Shown: positions 49,571-58,458, counted from the stretch's first letter. The stretch is DNA of 64,000 nt from JALNZF01 sp964447405 (GCA_964447405.1 CAYUSP010000003.1:558001-622000); one strand, 5' to 3'. Notes: generated by a model from the sequence alone, not told the origin. A program made the numbers and translations.

Positions 49571-49842
49571 TTTGACTTGCCTTCGGTCCTTTTCTTAATG
49601 CCATAGATGTAATGATCGTGATTTATTGACAAGTCTGTTGCGCCGGTCTTCATAATACCCGCGAGCTTAAAAATCGGGTCATTCTTCCAGTCAACTTCTT
49701 TTTCCGCAATATACTTCTGAACCGCCTCCCGGACAATGGCGGCCACTGATTTCGACTCGGCTTTTGCTTTCTTTTGGACATCGCGGTATAATTTCTCCGG
49801 GAAATAGACCTGGGTCCTTTTCTCTGCAACAGAACTTTTCAT
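49567..49842 (-). CDS. Ribbon-helix-helix antitoxin
   Basis: A 91-residue protein. The N-terminal strand and helices (RTQVYFPEKLYRDVQKKAKAESKSVAAIVREAVQKYIAEKE) are a ribbon-helix-helix DNA-binding domain. The C-terminal half (WKNDPIFKLAGIMKTGATDLSINHDHYIYGIKKRTEG) is the toxin-neutralising tail; the DHYIYG end is typical of antitoxins paired with PIN toxins. A strong ribosome binding site (GAGAGGGGG) and a consensus promoter with an overlapping palindrome lie upstream, so autorepression is expected. Confidence 0.85.
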   Translation of the reverse strand: MKSSVAEKRTQVYFPEKLYRDVQKKAKAESKSVAAIVREAVQKYIAEKEVDWKNDPIFKLAGIMKTGATDLSINHDHYIYGIKKRTEGKSK

Positions 49843-49860
49843 GCCGACCCCCTCTCAGAC

Positions 49861-49881
49861 TGCTGTATATAATATACAGCA
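49861..49881. promoter_or_regulatory. Operator palindrome of the toxin-antitoxin operon
   Basis: Perfect 9-base arms TGCTGTATA and TATACAGCA around TAA. It covers the -10 box of the antitoxin promoter, the classic place for an antitoxin or toxin-antitoxin complex to repress. Confidence 0.75.
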
Positions 49882-49899
49882 CTATACAATACGTGTCAA
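49871..49899 (-). promoter_or_regulatory. Consensus sigma-70 promoter of the toxin-antitoxin operon
   Basis: On the minus strand: TTGACA (49899-49894), 17 bases, TATATT (49876-49871). The expected start site is about 20 bases upstream of the antitoxin ATG (49842). The palindrome at 49861-49881 overlaps the -10. Confidence 0.75.
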
Positions 49900-49935
49900 C
49901 TGGGGCACCTGATGCATATACTTTCTATCCATAAA

Positions 49936-49955
49936 ATTATATCTCGAGAGATAAT
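49936..49955. promoter_or_regulatory. Near-palindrome between resB and the antitoxin
   Basis: TTAT-x-TCTCGAGA-x-ATAA, an 18-20 base near-palindrome with one mismatched pair, centred at 49945/49946. Position and symmetry suit a regulator site for the toxin-antitoxin promoter or for read-through from resB. No direct evidence. Confidence 0.35.
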
Positions 49956-50026
49956 ATCTGCAATTTTTCACAGTAGCAGTGGATATTTGCATAACATGCA
50001 TCAGCGCGATGGCTGTAGACAACCGA

Positions 50027-51100
50027 TCATTGCGAGCTTTTTTTCCTCATCCTCCCGACGAACGTGATGATCAAGCCCCCCAGTCCCACCCACAGGCTCG
50101 CGAGTACGATCGGCTTCCCGGGTTCATACCGTACATACATGCCGACCCAGTAGCGGACCTCGGTGGCCGAAAGATAGTATTCGCCTGCTTTGATCTGTTT
50201 TCCGATCTCCGCTTTCCCCTCAACGACCGGCTTAACATCCGGCACTGTATCCGCAACCTGAAGCGGCCATACCTGGAAATAAACGCTGCCATCCCTTTCC
50301 TTGTCTTTGATCAAGGACGGCTGAAATGCAATCTGAAGCGCGAAAAGCGGCTTCAGCGGCTCTTGAGGATAAGGGAAACTGCCCGGGGCCTCCTTCGTGC
50401 CCGTCGTATACAGATAGATATCATTGTCATTCTTGTCTTTCTGTTTTATGCTTTGGAGAGGAACGTGGGCGCCGTAGAGCTCTCTCCCCTGCTTGTCATG
50501 CAACATGACCAGAAGGGAATAACCCTCCCTGTCATTTATGTACTGAAAGCCCTTATGCTCAAGGCTGTTGGTTATATATAATATACCCTGCTTCTTATTG
50601 CCGCCGTCACCCACGGAGATCTCATATGCCGCTTTCATATCAGCGCCATCGACCTTATGGCCGGCATGCATTTTAATAAGGGTCGTTTCGCCCTTCAGTT
50701 TTGATAGGTCAAAAAACCTGCCGCGTTCCGTATAATCATAGCTGTGGATATCCCCGCTCGGGAGTGTCTCCCCTTCGGTTAATCTGATCAATCCGCGGAA
50801 AAAGAACATGCTGTTATAGATTATGCCGCCCAGCATCGCGACAAAGCACAAATGGAACAGGATCATGCCGAGGGAAATGATCGTCACGCGCCTCCCCCAT
50901 ATCCTGCCAAAAAAACAGAAGGCCACATTCACGACGAGCACTACCAGCAGCGCGTTAAACCAGATGGTTCCGAAAATCAGCGCCCCTGCCTGTTCACCGC
51001 GAACGACAGTGACGCCGATCACGCAGCAGACGAGGATAATGATAAGCAGTGCAAGAGCCAGTCTGACGGATGCAAAGAATCTGTATAACGTGTTCCACAT
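50027..51100 (-). CDS. resB: Cytochrome c biogenesis protein ResB
   Basis: A 357-residue protein. Membrane helices lie at LYRFFASVRLALALLIIILVCCVIGVTVV, IWFNALLVVLVVNVAFCFFGRIW, ISLGMILFHLCFVAMLGGIIYN and near the C-terminus (IVLASLWVGLGGLIITFVGRM). A large periplasmic domain spans about residues 95-320. It matches ResB/Ccs1, which with CcsA delivers heme and keeps cytochrome apoproteins ready for thioether formation. No CcdA-like or CcsX-like thioredoxin is nearby. The start lacks a strong ribosome binding site. Unlike most genomes, the operon with ccsA is interrupted by a toxin-antitoxin pair. Confidence 0.9.
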   Translation of the reverse strand: MWNTLYRFFASVRLALALLIIILVCCVIGVTVVRGEQAGALIFGTIWFNALLVVLVVNVAFCFFGRIWGRRVTIISLGMILFHLCFVAMLGGIIYNSMFFFRGLIRLTEGETLPSGDIHSYDYTERGRFFDLSKLKGETTLIKMHAGHKVDGADMKAAYEISVGDGGNKKQGILYITNSLEHKGFQYINDREGYSLLVMLHDKQGRELYGAHVPLQSIKQKDKNDNDIYLYTTGTKEAPGSFPYPQEPLKPLFALQIAFQPSLIKDKERDGSVYFQVWPLQVADTVPDVKPVVEGKAEIGKQIKAGEYYLSATEVRYWVGMYVRYEPGKPIVLASLWVGLGGLIITFVGRMRKKSSQ

Positions 51101-51185
51101 ATTCAGGAAGTAGTCTTTCCGGGAATATCCGCAAACACAAATGTTCGCGGCACTGCAGTACTGATCTGATCCGCCGGGATTACGG

Positions 51186-51647
51186 TCAGTATCGCCAAAA
51201 TCCCCCGTCTACGCTTGTAACGGGAATACCGAACCGCCTGTTGACAGTTTTATACTTGTCCGTGACCATGGTCGCCCGATCCACCCAGCAGGTACCGTAA
51301 TTATACTCAGACACGTCGATCGCAGTCGGCTTTCCGTTTTTATCCTTGACGACGTTCTCAATATACGCGTAATGAGCCCAGGAATTGAATTGGGCTATAT
51401 CGCCCTTCCTGACGTCCTCTGGCCTAATCTTATTGCTCAAGGTGAATTCCTTGCTGGTTGACCTGTTGTTCGCCATCTTTTGGATATAGTCAGTACAGAA
51501 TCCGCCCATCGTCAGCCAGCATTGCGCTTCCCCGAGAGTGCATCCGACCCGCGTCGTCACTTCCCGAATGATGCGGTTGCTGCAGACAGGCAGCTCGGCA
51601 TAGCAGTCAGAAGAAGCCCCAACCAGGAAAAACAACAGCAGGACCAT
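51186..51647 (-). CDS. Secreted CHAP/amidase-like protein
   Basis: A 153-residue protein with a signal peptide (LLLFFLVGASSDCYA). The mature part has AQCWLTMGGFCTDYIQK, then RKGDIAQFNSWAHYAYIENVVKDKNGKPTAIDVSEYNYGTCWVDR, which resembles the CHAP domain: a cysteine near the start, the G-D-I-A block, a histidine in the next strand (WAHYAYIE) and the VSEYNY strand. CHAP enzymes cleave peptidoglycan amide bonds. The nucleophile assignment is uncertain because several cysteines are possible. It lies between the second beta-propeller gene and resB on the same strand. No strong ribosome binding site was found at the ATG. Confidence 0.6.
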   Translation of the reverse strand: MVLLLFFLVGASSDCYAELPVCSNRIIREVTTRVGCTLGEAQCWLTMGGFCTDYIQKMANNRSTSKEFTLSNKIRPEDVRKGDIAQFNSWAHYAYIENVVKDKNGKPTAIDVSEYNYGTCWVDRATMVTDKYKTVNRRFGIPVTSVDGGFWRY

Positions 51648-51661
51648 GATCCGCTTGATTA

Positions 51662-53083
51662 TTATAATCCCTCCACCTTCCAGATGAGTTTGTTGCCGTC
51701 CTTTACGCCGTAAGCCACGGATCTCCCGTCAGGGGTAAACACCGGCTGAAACACCTGTTCATACGAGGGGTGCTGTTTTATCGTTTTGCCATTAATATCG
51801 GCAACAACGACAAAACGCAAACCGTCTTTTCTCGCCCGATAGGTCAGCTTCGTTCCATCGGGACTGAAGATCGGGGAGACTGTGCGATCGAACGCCGGCC
51901 CTTCCTTGCCATTGACAACCAAATACCAGTTCTGTCCTGACCGTGCTGTGTATGCGTAACTGCTACCCTCTCGATTGTAAATAAGGTTGGAAGCCTCTTC
52001 GTACACTTTACCCTTCCCGGCGTCGCGATAAAACCGATGCATACTCACGGCATTAACTGCGGTATCAACGGAAAAATGCTGGGCTGCAGGATCCGTGGCG
52101 GCAATGATCGCGCCAACCGATTTCAGGTCGGGCCGGATCGCAGGTGGTTCAACAAGAGTTCCTTTTGGAATTCTTTCCTCTCTGTCGTTGAATATCAGCA
52201 CATGTTCTCCGGCCCTTTCCGCATCGTACGCAAGAGAAACGCCATCTGGACCATATCCAAGTTTGTTGACAACGTCACACAACGGCCCTTTTTTGATGGC
52301 CGCGGGCGTGCCGAAACTGAACTCGATCACCCTGACCTTGCCATCCTCCCGGCTTACTGCCGCAATTCTGGTCTTGTCGTTGTTCGTGGTCCAAGGAGAC
52401 CTGACCCCTTCCATGATGACTGCTTCAGCTTTGAAGGCCAGATCACTAACAACCAAACGCCCTCTGTTCGCATCATCCGCAGTTTCGACATACGCAATCA
52501 GGGTTGCATCAGCGTTGAATTCACGTCCTGAATAACTCGTCATCGTGCCTGAGTTGACGGTTTTGTCCACAACCAGAAACCATCTTTCGCCCTGCATTGC
52601 CGAATACGCTACATGCTTGCTGTCCGGACTGAACAGGGGAGTACCAACAGCATCAAAATTGCTTCCTTCCTTGCCATCGACAACCATGCACCACTTTTTA
52701 CCAGCAAGAGCGCCATAAGCCACGCGTCTGCCGTCAGAACTGAACGTGATTTCACCAATGGCCCCATAGTACTTGCCCGCCTTGCCGTTATGAACAACAG
52801 AGACCCTGCCGTTCTTTTCTACAATATAGGCCACGGCCCTTCCTGTATCGCTGAATATCACCTGAAAAGCAGCAGGCTGGCCCGGTGGCACCTGCCCAGC
52901 CGCATGCCCCGCAGGGGCCGCAGCCGCCCGCGGCTTTTCATGGTCCGCGATCGTTGCCAGCACCGTTGTTGTAGTCACCATTTCGGCTGCAGCAGGCGAA
53001 GATGCTGTCACGGGCTTTCCCTGTTGTCTGCTGCAAGCGGCGACCAATAACAAGGAAACTGCGAAAAGAATGCTCTTTTTCAT
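51662..53083 (-). CDS. Beta-propeller lipoprotein (WD40-like/TolB-like), copy 2
   Basis: A 473-residue protein with a lipobox (ILFAVSLLLVAACS) and a low-complexity Ala/Pro region, then about eight PD40-like repeats of the type ..FSPDGRRVAYGA..GKKWCMVVDGKEG.. (for example ITFSSDGRRVAYGAL, PLFSPDSKHVAYSAMQGERWFLVVD, PIFSPDGTKLTYRARKDGLRFVVVAD, PVFTPDGRSVAYGVKDGNKLIWKV). AAGGGAG lies before the ATG. A paralogue lies directly upstream. The function of such cell-envelope propellers is unknown; they may present a binding surface. The close spacing to the cytochromes and to ResB is noted but not proof of a link. Confidence 0.8.
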   Translation of the reverse strand: MKKSILFAVSLLLVAACSRQQGKPVTASSPAAAEMVTTTTVLATIADHEKPRAAAAPAGHAAGQVPPGQPAAFQVIFSDTGRAVAYIVEKNGRVSVVHNGKAGKYYGAIGEITFSSDGRRVAYGALAGKKWCMVVDGKEGSNFDAVGTPLFSPDSKHVAYSAMQGERWFLVVDKTVNSGTMTSYSGREFNADATLIAYVETADDANRGRLVVSDLAFKAEAVIMEGVRSPWTTNNDKTRIAAVSREDGKVRVIEFSFGTPAAIKKGPLCDVVNKLGYGPDGVSLAYDAERAGEHVLIFNDREERIPKGTLVEPPAIRPDLKSVGAIIAATDPAAQHFSVDTAVNAVSMHRFYRDAGKGKVYEEASNLIYNREGSSYAYTARSGQNWYLVVNGKEGPAFDRTVSPIFSPDGTKLTYRARKDGLRFVVVADINGKTIKQHPSYEQVFQPVFTPDGRSVAYGVKDGNKLIWKVEGL

Positions 53084-53153
53084 ATCACTCCCTTGAACCT
53101 GGAACAAGCAGTTAGACCGCGGATAACATCGGATTACCGCACCCCTGTGCCTC

Positions 53154-54539
53154 TCACAACCCATCCACTTTCCAGATAAGATTATTCCCTTCCTTCACGC
53201 CATAGGCAATGTACTTCCCATCTGCGGCAAATGACATTTGATCAATAAAATCATAGGCAGGATGCTGCTGCACGGTCCTACCACCGGTATCAGCGACCAC
53301 AATGAATCGCTTGCCAGCCTTCCCTGCTATATAGACAAGCCGTGTGTTGTCCGAACTGAACTTGGGTGTAATCACCCTGTCAAATTCCGGACCTTCCTTC
53401 CCGTTAACAACCACAAACCAGTTCCTACCCTTCCGCGCTGCATAAGCATAAAAACGGCTGTCCTTACTGTAAACAAGGCCGGCTGCCTCATCGTATATTG
53501 TCCCGCGCTGTTTCCTGTTATAAAAAGCCTGATGCAAAAAATATCGGCCTCGCGAAGCAAGCAAAACCCCTACCCCTTTTTTATCAGGTCTGACCACCGG
53601 TAATTCGGGCAGTTTCCCCTCAGGGAGGACTTCTTCTCGTTTATCCAACACTAGCAGGCGCGTCCTGTCCCGGAGGGCACAGTAGCACACACTCGCGCCA
53701 TCATCGCCGAACGTCAGCCTTTCGATAAGATCATAGAACGGGCCCTCATGGACATCGTCAGGCCGTGCAAAGCTGAGATCTATTACTCGGAGTTTACCAC
53801 CCACCACCTGAGTTGCGGCAATCCTGGTCTTGTCCCTGTTTGCTGTTAACATCAGGTCCCCAATGGACCAAATGACACGCTCCCTGCCGAAGGTCAGATC
53901 ACTCACGATCAATCGCATCTTGTCGTTGGTATTTGCTGTTTCAACATAGGCGATCGAGGTTGAATCAGAACTGAACTCGGGCGTGGCGTAACTTGCCTCT
54001 GTCCCGACGTTTTGCCTGTTGTCCACGACAATGTACCATTTATCGCCTTCCTTGGCCAGATACATAATATGCTGCCCATCAGGACTGAATGCCGGTGTGA
54101 GCAGCGCGTCGAATCGTCGGTCCTCTTTGTCGTCAATCACCATGCGCCACGCGTTGTCCGCCTGCGCTGCATAGGCGATACGCCGACCGTCGGAACTGAA
54201 TACAACGGTGCCGATAGCGGAAAAGTATTTGCCTTTTCTGTTGTTATGCACAACGGCAACCTTGCCGCCCTTATTGATGATATAAGCCGCGCCCAATCCT
54301 GATTCGCTGAATGTTACCTGCAATGGAGCCGACCGGTTCCCTGCTAAAGGTATCGCCTGATGGTTTACCGAAGTCGATTGTACCTTATCATTGTCAGCGA
54401 TCGTTGCAAGGATAGTTTCCCCGCTGACGCGTTGTGTAACAATAGGCTTCTCCTGGTTGCCAATACATGCTGCATGAGACAATAAAAGCACCAGGCAAAA
54501 ACATGCTGTAAAGCAGGACGCAGCTGATATATTCTTCAT
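53154..54539 (-). CDS. Beta-propeller lipoprotein (WD40-like/TolB-like), copy 1
   Basis: A 461-residue paralogue of the downstream gene: lipobox FCLVLLLSHAAC, then repeats such as TVVFSSDGRRIAYAAQADNAWRMVIDDKEDRRFDALLTPAFSPDGQHIMYLAKEGDKWYIVVD and PKFSSDNTRLVYIAGKAGKRFIVVAD. Both copies end FSADGKYIAYGVKEGNNLIWKVDGL-like, so the fold closes in the same way. GGAG lies about 12 bases before the ATG at 54539. The two copies are tandem duplicates whose sequences have clearly diverged. The terminator of the giant cytochrome operon lies just upstream. Confidence 0.8.
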   Translation of the reverse strand: MKNISAASCFTACFCLVLLLSHAACIGNQEKPIVTQRVSGETILATIADNDKVQSTSVNHQAIPLAGNRSAPLQVTFSESGLGAAYIINKGGKVAVVHNNRKGKYFSAIGTVVFSSDGRRIAYAAQADNAWRMVIDDKEDRRFDALLTPAFSPDGQHIMYLAKEGDKWYIVVDNRQNVGTEASYATPEFSSDSTSIAYVETANTNDKMRLIVSDLTFGRERVIWSIGDLMLTANRDKTRIAATQVVGGKLRVIDLSFARPDDVHEGPFYDLIERLTFGDDGASVCYCALRDRTRLLVLDKREEVLPEGKLPELPVVRPDKKGVGVLLASRGRYFLHQAFYNRKQRGTIYDEAAGLVYSKDSRFYAYAARKGRNWFVVVNGKEGPEFDRVITPKFSSDNTRLVYIAGKAGKRFIVVADTGGRTVQQHPAYDFIDQMSFAADGKYIAYGVKEGNNLIWKVDGL

Positions 54540-54598
54540 GTCATTGGCACTCCACTTCTTAATGATTGAATCATCCTGAAAGAAAGGCCTTTTCACGA

Positions 54599-54629
54599 AC
54601 AAAAAGCCCTGCCTTTTAAGGCAGGGCTT
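54599..54629 (-). terminator. Rho-independent terminator of the giant cytochrome operon
   Basis: Arms AAGCCCTGCCTT (54604-54615) and AAGGCAGGGCTT (54618-54629), perfect over 12 bases. On the minus strand the stem is followed by a T run (TTTTTG). It lies 27 bases after the stop of the 54657-58271 gene. Confidence 0.88.
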
Positions 54630-54656
54630 ATGAACAACATGATTTACCAATATGAA

Positions 54657-57600
54657 CTAATAGGATCCGCCGGGCGTGTAAGCTGTCGTCGTGCCGTTGG
54701 CGATATTTTGGCCAGTTGGACAAGGACCAGTACCGCAGGTAGCGCTGCCAGTGGTAAATTCAGATGCTCTGAAGGGCCTATGATAAGCAGTACCGCTCCA
54801 GCCTCTGATGAAAGCATATGGTCGTGAATTAACCGTCGGCCACAGACCACCGCCGACCCGCGAGTTATAACCATGATAATCCTGCGCCCCATACGGCCGC
54901 GGTAGTCTTGCAGTACCTCCCTGGCCTGCATGGCAAGCGTGACAATTCGAGCTCACATTATGGCTCGAACCGGTAGCTGACCACGCTGATCCAGGACCGT
55001 GAGTTGTGGTACTGGTATAAGGAGTATGACAGACCTTACAGAGCGATGCAGCCGAATCATAGACTGTACCGCGCAGGGGTGTGGTTGTAGCACCGTGTGC
55101 AACATTCGTCCGATATAAGAGCGTTCCCGTGGCAGCGCTGTTATTATGGCAGTCAAAGCAATTGATAACAACGCTGTTCGTTTTCACGGCGCCCGCATTT
55201 ACCCTGCCGACAATCTGACCATTATAGGGTGTAGTAAGTCTGACGGAAGTCGGGAAGTCCCTGTTAAGCGGGCCTCTGACCGGGTGGACCGAGGAATTCG
55301 TTGTGTTGAACTGAGACTTGACGTCGATCAGACCGCCCGTGGTGCTGGCACCGGACCTCAATGTATAGGTCGCTCCCACATAGACACCGCCAAAAGGCAT
55401 GTATTGCTTTGCAATGGTACCAGTCGTATAGGTGGTCCACGCAGTGGGATTGGTCGCGCCGTTGGCGTCATGGCAGGCCAGACAGAACTTCTGTGTCACC
55501 ACGTTGTCCACGGTATCGAGGGTATGGCCGTTCGCTGTTCTCGACCCGGCTGTATACCTCGTAGTAAACGTAACAAAGCTGAATACCGCGGTGCTGGCGA
55601 TATTTCTGATCTGGGCTTCGCCCACACCATCCGGATCACGCAGATCAATATAGCCGTTTTTATGGTACGTAGAGGTCTGATGGGATGTCCCATCGCCCTC
55701 AAGATGGCAGACAATGCAGTCTTCCGGGTCAACCGCGCCGCGTTTACTGGTCTTGTGCCCCCAGGCCAGACCGAATTCATTTTTCACGGGATCACGCCTG
55801 GTTCTTGTGCCGCTCGTATAGTTGGTTAACAACGTGGAGTTAATATAGGAAGCATGGCAGCCGGGACAGGTGCCGCCTTCGACCGAGCCGTTGATGTGTG
55901 AAACGCCCCCATTCGTAAACAGAGCTGCTATGGACGTCCCACCGGCGGTGATGGTCGGGTGGCAGCCACTTCCGCCGCTGCTACTGCACTGATTAAGTAC
56001 GGTAGCCGAGAATGCGCTGTTGACCTGTGTAATCGTTTGATGAGTATCGCCGCTGACACCAAAACCCGGAGGCATCGCATGACACTTGTTGGTGCAGCTG
56101 TTGAAGATGCTGGTGCCGATAATGGTCGGGGTGCTCCAGCTCCAGGACCAGTTCAGGCCTCCCTGACCGGCTGCTGCGCCGGGATTCCGGTTCGCGGTGT
56201 GGCAATAGTTGTTGGTGCAGTTTCCGCCGATATAGGTCGGTGTATTGCCGCCGGTCAAGGCAAGCGTGCCGAATTTAAGCGTTCCCGATCCATTCATATG
56301 GCCGGTGAAACTGGCCGAGGTCGTCAATACATCGTTATGGCATTCCGTGCACACAACGGGCTTCGACATGCCGTCAACTGATCTGAGATGCGAGTCATGC
56401 GCGCCGACCTTCACGTCCGTGTTGGTCCAGGCTCCTGCCGTGCTCAAGCCCGTGCCTACAGGAGCTGTTGAGACGAATCCAGGAGCGGCGATCCTGGTTT
56501 CGGCGTTATACTGCGGCTGCGAGGCGCCCGGCACACCATGGCACTTCACGCAAGTGGCGTTCGTGGTGCTGTTACCCCAGGTTGGTGATGAGCCGGACGA
56601 GCCATGGCAATAGGTTGAACTGCATCTACCGTAGGCGGAAGCAAGCGCTTTCTGGAACGAATTCGTTCCAGCCGCCGCAATGCCGCTGTATGTTGCGCTG
56701 CTCAAAGCATACGTCGGGCTCAACTGGATCGTTGCAAATTTGTTCGCATGGGTCCAGAAGTTCGCGATCGTGGTCCCTGTCGTCGTGGTGGCAAGGTGGC
56801 AGGCATAACATCCCAGGCCGCTCGATTGGACATGCCCCGCATGCGACCCGCTGTTCATCCGGTTCGCGGCGGGCGCAGAGTTGTCGAACTTGTGGCAGCC
56901 ATCGCATCCAAGCGGGATGCTCCAGTTTGCCGTGGTGACCGGCATTGAATAGGGGGTCGTGGACCTGGTACCCTGGCTGTGGCAGTAGAGGTTCGAGCAT
57001 TCCTTTGTGCCGGTATTATAGGCGTTCCCGCCCGGATTGAATGTATCCCAGTCGATATTATGGCTGTTGTTCGCGTGCAGCGTCGTTGAAGTTATCTGAG
57101 GAGTGAATGTTGCATCCGTGGTCACGGATACTACGTTATAGTGGCATGTAGCGCAGTCGAACTTGTATCCCAGTGAGGCCCCAACATGCTGCGCGTGCCG
57201 GGTCGATGCCGGATACGAAGCAGGCGTGCTTCCATTCACGCCGTGACAGGTCCCGCAGTCGCCCGTGGCGCTGTTGCCCCAGGTCGGCGTAGCTGTAGCA
57301 GTTGCCGCGCCGTTGCTGTGGCAGTATACGTTATTGCAGGTGCCCATGGTCAGGGTCGTCGCAACACTCGACTGGAGAAAACTGTAGGTGGCACCGCTTT
57401 TGGAATAGGTACCTCCTGGATTATTGATCGGGTTGGCCATGTTGATAAAACCGTTGCGATGACCGAAGTTCGTAGACGAGATAGCGCCGCCGGAATGACA
57501 TACGGTGCAGGCAATATTCAGCGACGTTATGTGCGTATTATGAGAACCGATGAAGCTGCCTGTTGTCCCGCTGCGCGGGCCGTCCATGCTCCAGGTATTC

Positions 57601-58271
57601 GTTCCCGACATGTCACCGTGGCAGTCATAGCAATTGACTATGGTGGCCTTGGCACCGCCTGCCAGGAGGTTGATCACATTAGATGAGTAGTTTGGCTGGA
57701 CAGGGACGGTGTCCGGTGATAACACTCCGATCCCCGTTACGCTGGAGCTTGTCGTGCGTGTTGCCTGGGTGGAAAGCATATCATAGACGATATATATGAA
57801 AGCCGGTGTTCCGGTTGTAACGCTCCTCTGTGATGTTGGAACCAGGTTAGTCACGATCGTAGTTATCGTTCCGGCACTCCATACGCTGCCCCTTGTTCTG
57901 CCTATCTCGACAGCATTCCTTAGCATAGTCGATGAAGAAGTTGTGGACAAAAACACCCTGCCCACGGCCACATTGGCGGTGCCCGGATTTGATATGGTCA
58001 CGGTACTCAGCGTCACCACGGTGTCATCTGGAACGCCGGTCGAGCTGTCCAGCTGGAACCGCTGCATTATCACATAGGCTGCGGTGGCATATTTATTCCC
58101 CGAGGCGATTGCTGTTGGCGATGAAGCAGTGAGAATTTCAGCATCAGCTGTATGAGGCTGATATAACCCCATACTCAAAAACATACCAAGGATAATAGTG
58201 AAGGTCAGTAGTCGACCGACTCGCGCCAGCCATGCTGAGGATTTTGGATTTTTATCCGTTTTCATTCTCAT
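54657..58271 (-). CDS. Giant multiheme cytochrome c with N-terminal beta-sandwich domain
   Basis: A 1204-residue secreted protein. The signal peptide runs to TADA (about residue 44). Residues about 45-212 are a heme-free, strand-rich domain (AAYVIMQRFQLDSSTGVPDDTVVTLSTVTISNPGTANVAVGRVFLSTT). I count 14 CXXCH and four CX4CH sites (CNNVYCH, CSNLYCH, CSSTYCH, CTNNYCH), plus CX3CH (CTNKCH) and CX7CH. The C-terminal 380 residues match the last part of the giant lipoprotein at 20922-24362 (ATCGTG.CP and TAYTPGGSY ends). It is probably surface or extracellular and carries electrons over long distances. GAGGT lies upstream of the ATG. It follows another giant cytochrome and ends at a clear terminator. 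Confidence 0.87.
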   Translation of the reverse strand: MRMKTDKNPKSSAWLARVGRLLTFTIILGMFLSMGLYQPHTADAEILTASSPTAIASGNKYATAAYVIMQRFQLDSSTGVPDDTVVTLSTVTISNPGTANVAVGRVFLSTTSSSTMLRNAVEIGRTRGSVWSAGTITTIVTNLVPTSQRSVTTGTPAFIYIVYDMLSTQATRTTSSSVTGIGVLSPDTVPVQPNYSSNVINLLAGGAKATIVNCYDCHGDMSGTNTWSMDGPRSGTTGSFIGSHNTHITSLNIACTVCHSGGAISSTNFGHRNGFINMANPINNPGGTYSKSGATYSFLQSSVATTLTMGTCNNVYCHSNGAATATATPTWGNSATGDCGTCHGVNGSTPASYPASTRHAQHVGASLGYKFDCATCHYNVVSVTTDATFTPQITSTTLHANNSHNIDWDTFNPGGNAYNTGTKECSNLYCHSQGTRSTTPYSMPVTTANWSIPLGCDGCHKFDNSAPAANRMNSGSHAGHVQSSGLGCYACHLATTTTGTTIANFWTHANKFATIQLSPTYALSSATYSGIAAAGTNSFQKALASAYGRCSSTYCHGSSGSSPTWGNSTTNATCVKCHGVPGASQPQYNAETRIAAPGFVSTAPVGTGLSTAGAWTNTDVKVGAHDSHLRSVDGMSKPVVCTECHNDVLTTSASFTGHMNGSGTLKFGTLALTGGNTPTYIGGNCTNNYCHTANRNPGAAAGQGGLNWSWSWSTPTIIGTSIFNSCTNKCHAMPPGFGVSGDTHQTITQVNSAFSATVLNQCSSSGGSGCHPTITAGGTSIAALFTNGGVSHINGSVEGGTCPGCHASYINSTLLTNYTSGTRTRRDPVKNEFGLAWGHKTSKRGAVDPEDCIVCHLEGDGTSHQTSTYHKNGYIDLRDPDGVGEAQIRNIASTAVFSFVTFTTRYTAGSRTANGHTLDTVDNVVTQKFCLACHDANGATNPTAWTTYTTGTIAKQYMPFGGVYVGATYTLRSGASTTGGLIDVKSQFNTTNSSVHPVRGPLNRDFPTSVRLTTPYNGQIVGRVNAGAVKTNSVVINCFDCHNNSAATGTLLYRTNVAHGATTTPLRGTVYDSAASLCKVCHTPYTSTTTHGPGSAWSATGSSHNVSSNCHACHAGQGGTARLPRPYGAQDYHGYNSRVGGGLWPTVNSRPYAFIRGWSGTAYHRPFRASEFTTGSATCGTGPCPTGQNIANGTTTAYTPGGSY

Positions 58272-58318
58272 ACTGACCTCACCTTAATGGATTTCCATGG
58301 AGATTTCAACTAAAAATC

Positions 58319-58369
58319 ACCCCACACCCTGCCCTCTCCTATAGAAGGAGAGTGTACAGGGTGAGGGGT
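58319..58369. repeat. Large GC-rich hairpin between giant cytochrome genes
   Basis: An imperfect inverted repeat: ACCCCACACCCTG ... TCTCC on the left and GGAGA ... CAGGGTGAGGGGT on the right, with a TATAGAA loop. It resembles dispersed intergenic palindromic elements of the CCCTCTCC type seen in many Gram-negative genomes. It lies in the 187-base gap between two minus-strand cytochrome genes and may reduce read-through or stabilise the upstream message. Confidence 0.6.
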
Positions 58370-58458
58370 TATCATCTGCCGTTCATGCCTCGCTTCCGCG
58401 GAGCAGTAACGTTTTGTTCTTACTGATTGCTGCTACGTCAACTTCGCTGTCCGCTCTC

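Noticed and set aside
55146..55829. 227-residue plus-strand frame opposite a giant cytochrome, and similar frames through 54.6-64 kb
   Set aside because: The repetitive CXXCH/Ser/Thr/Gly coding sequence produces many long antisense frames. None has a ribosome binding site or motif.
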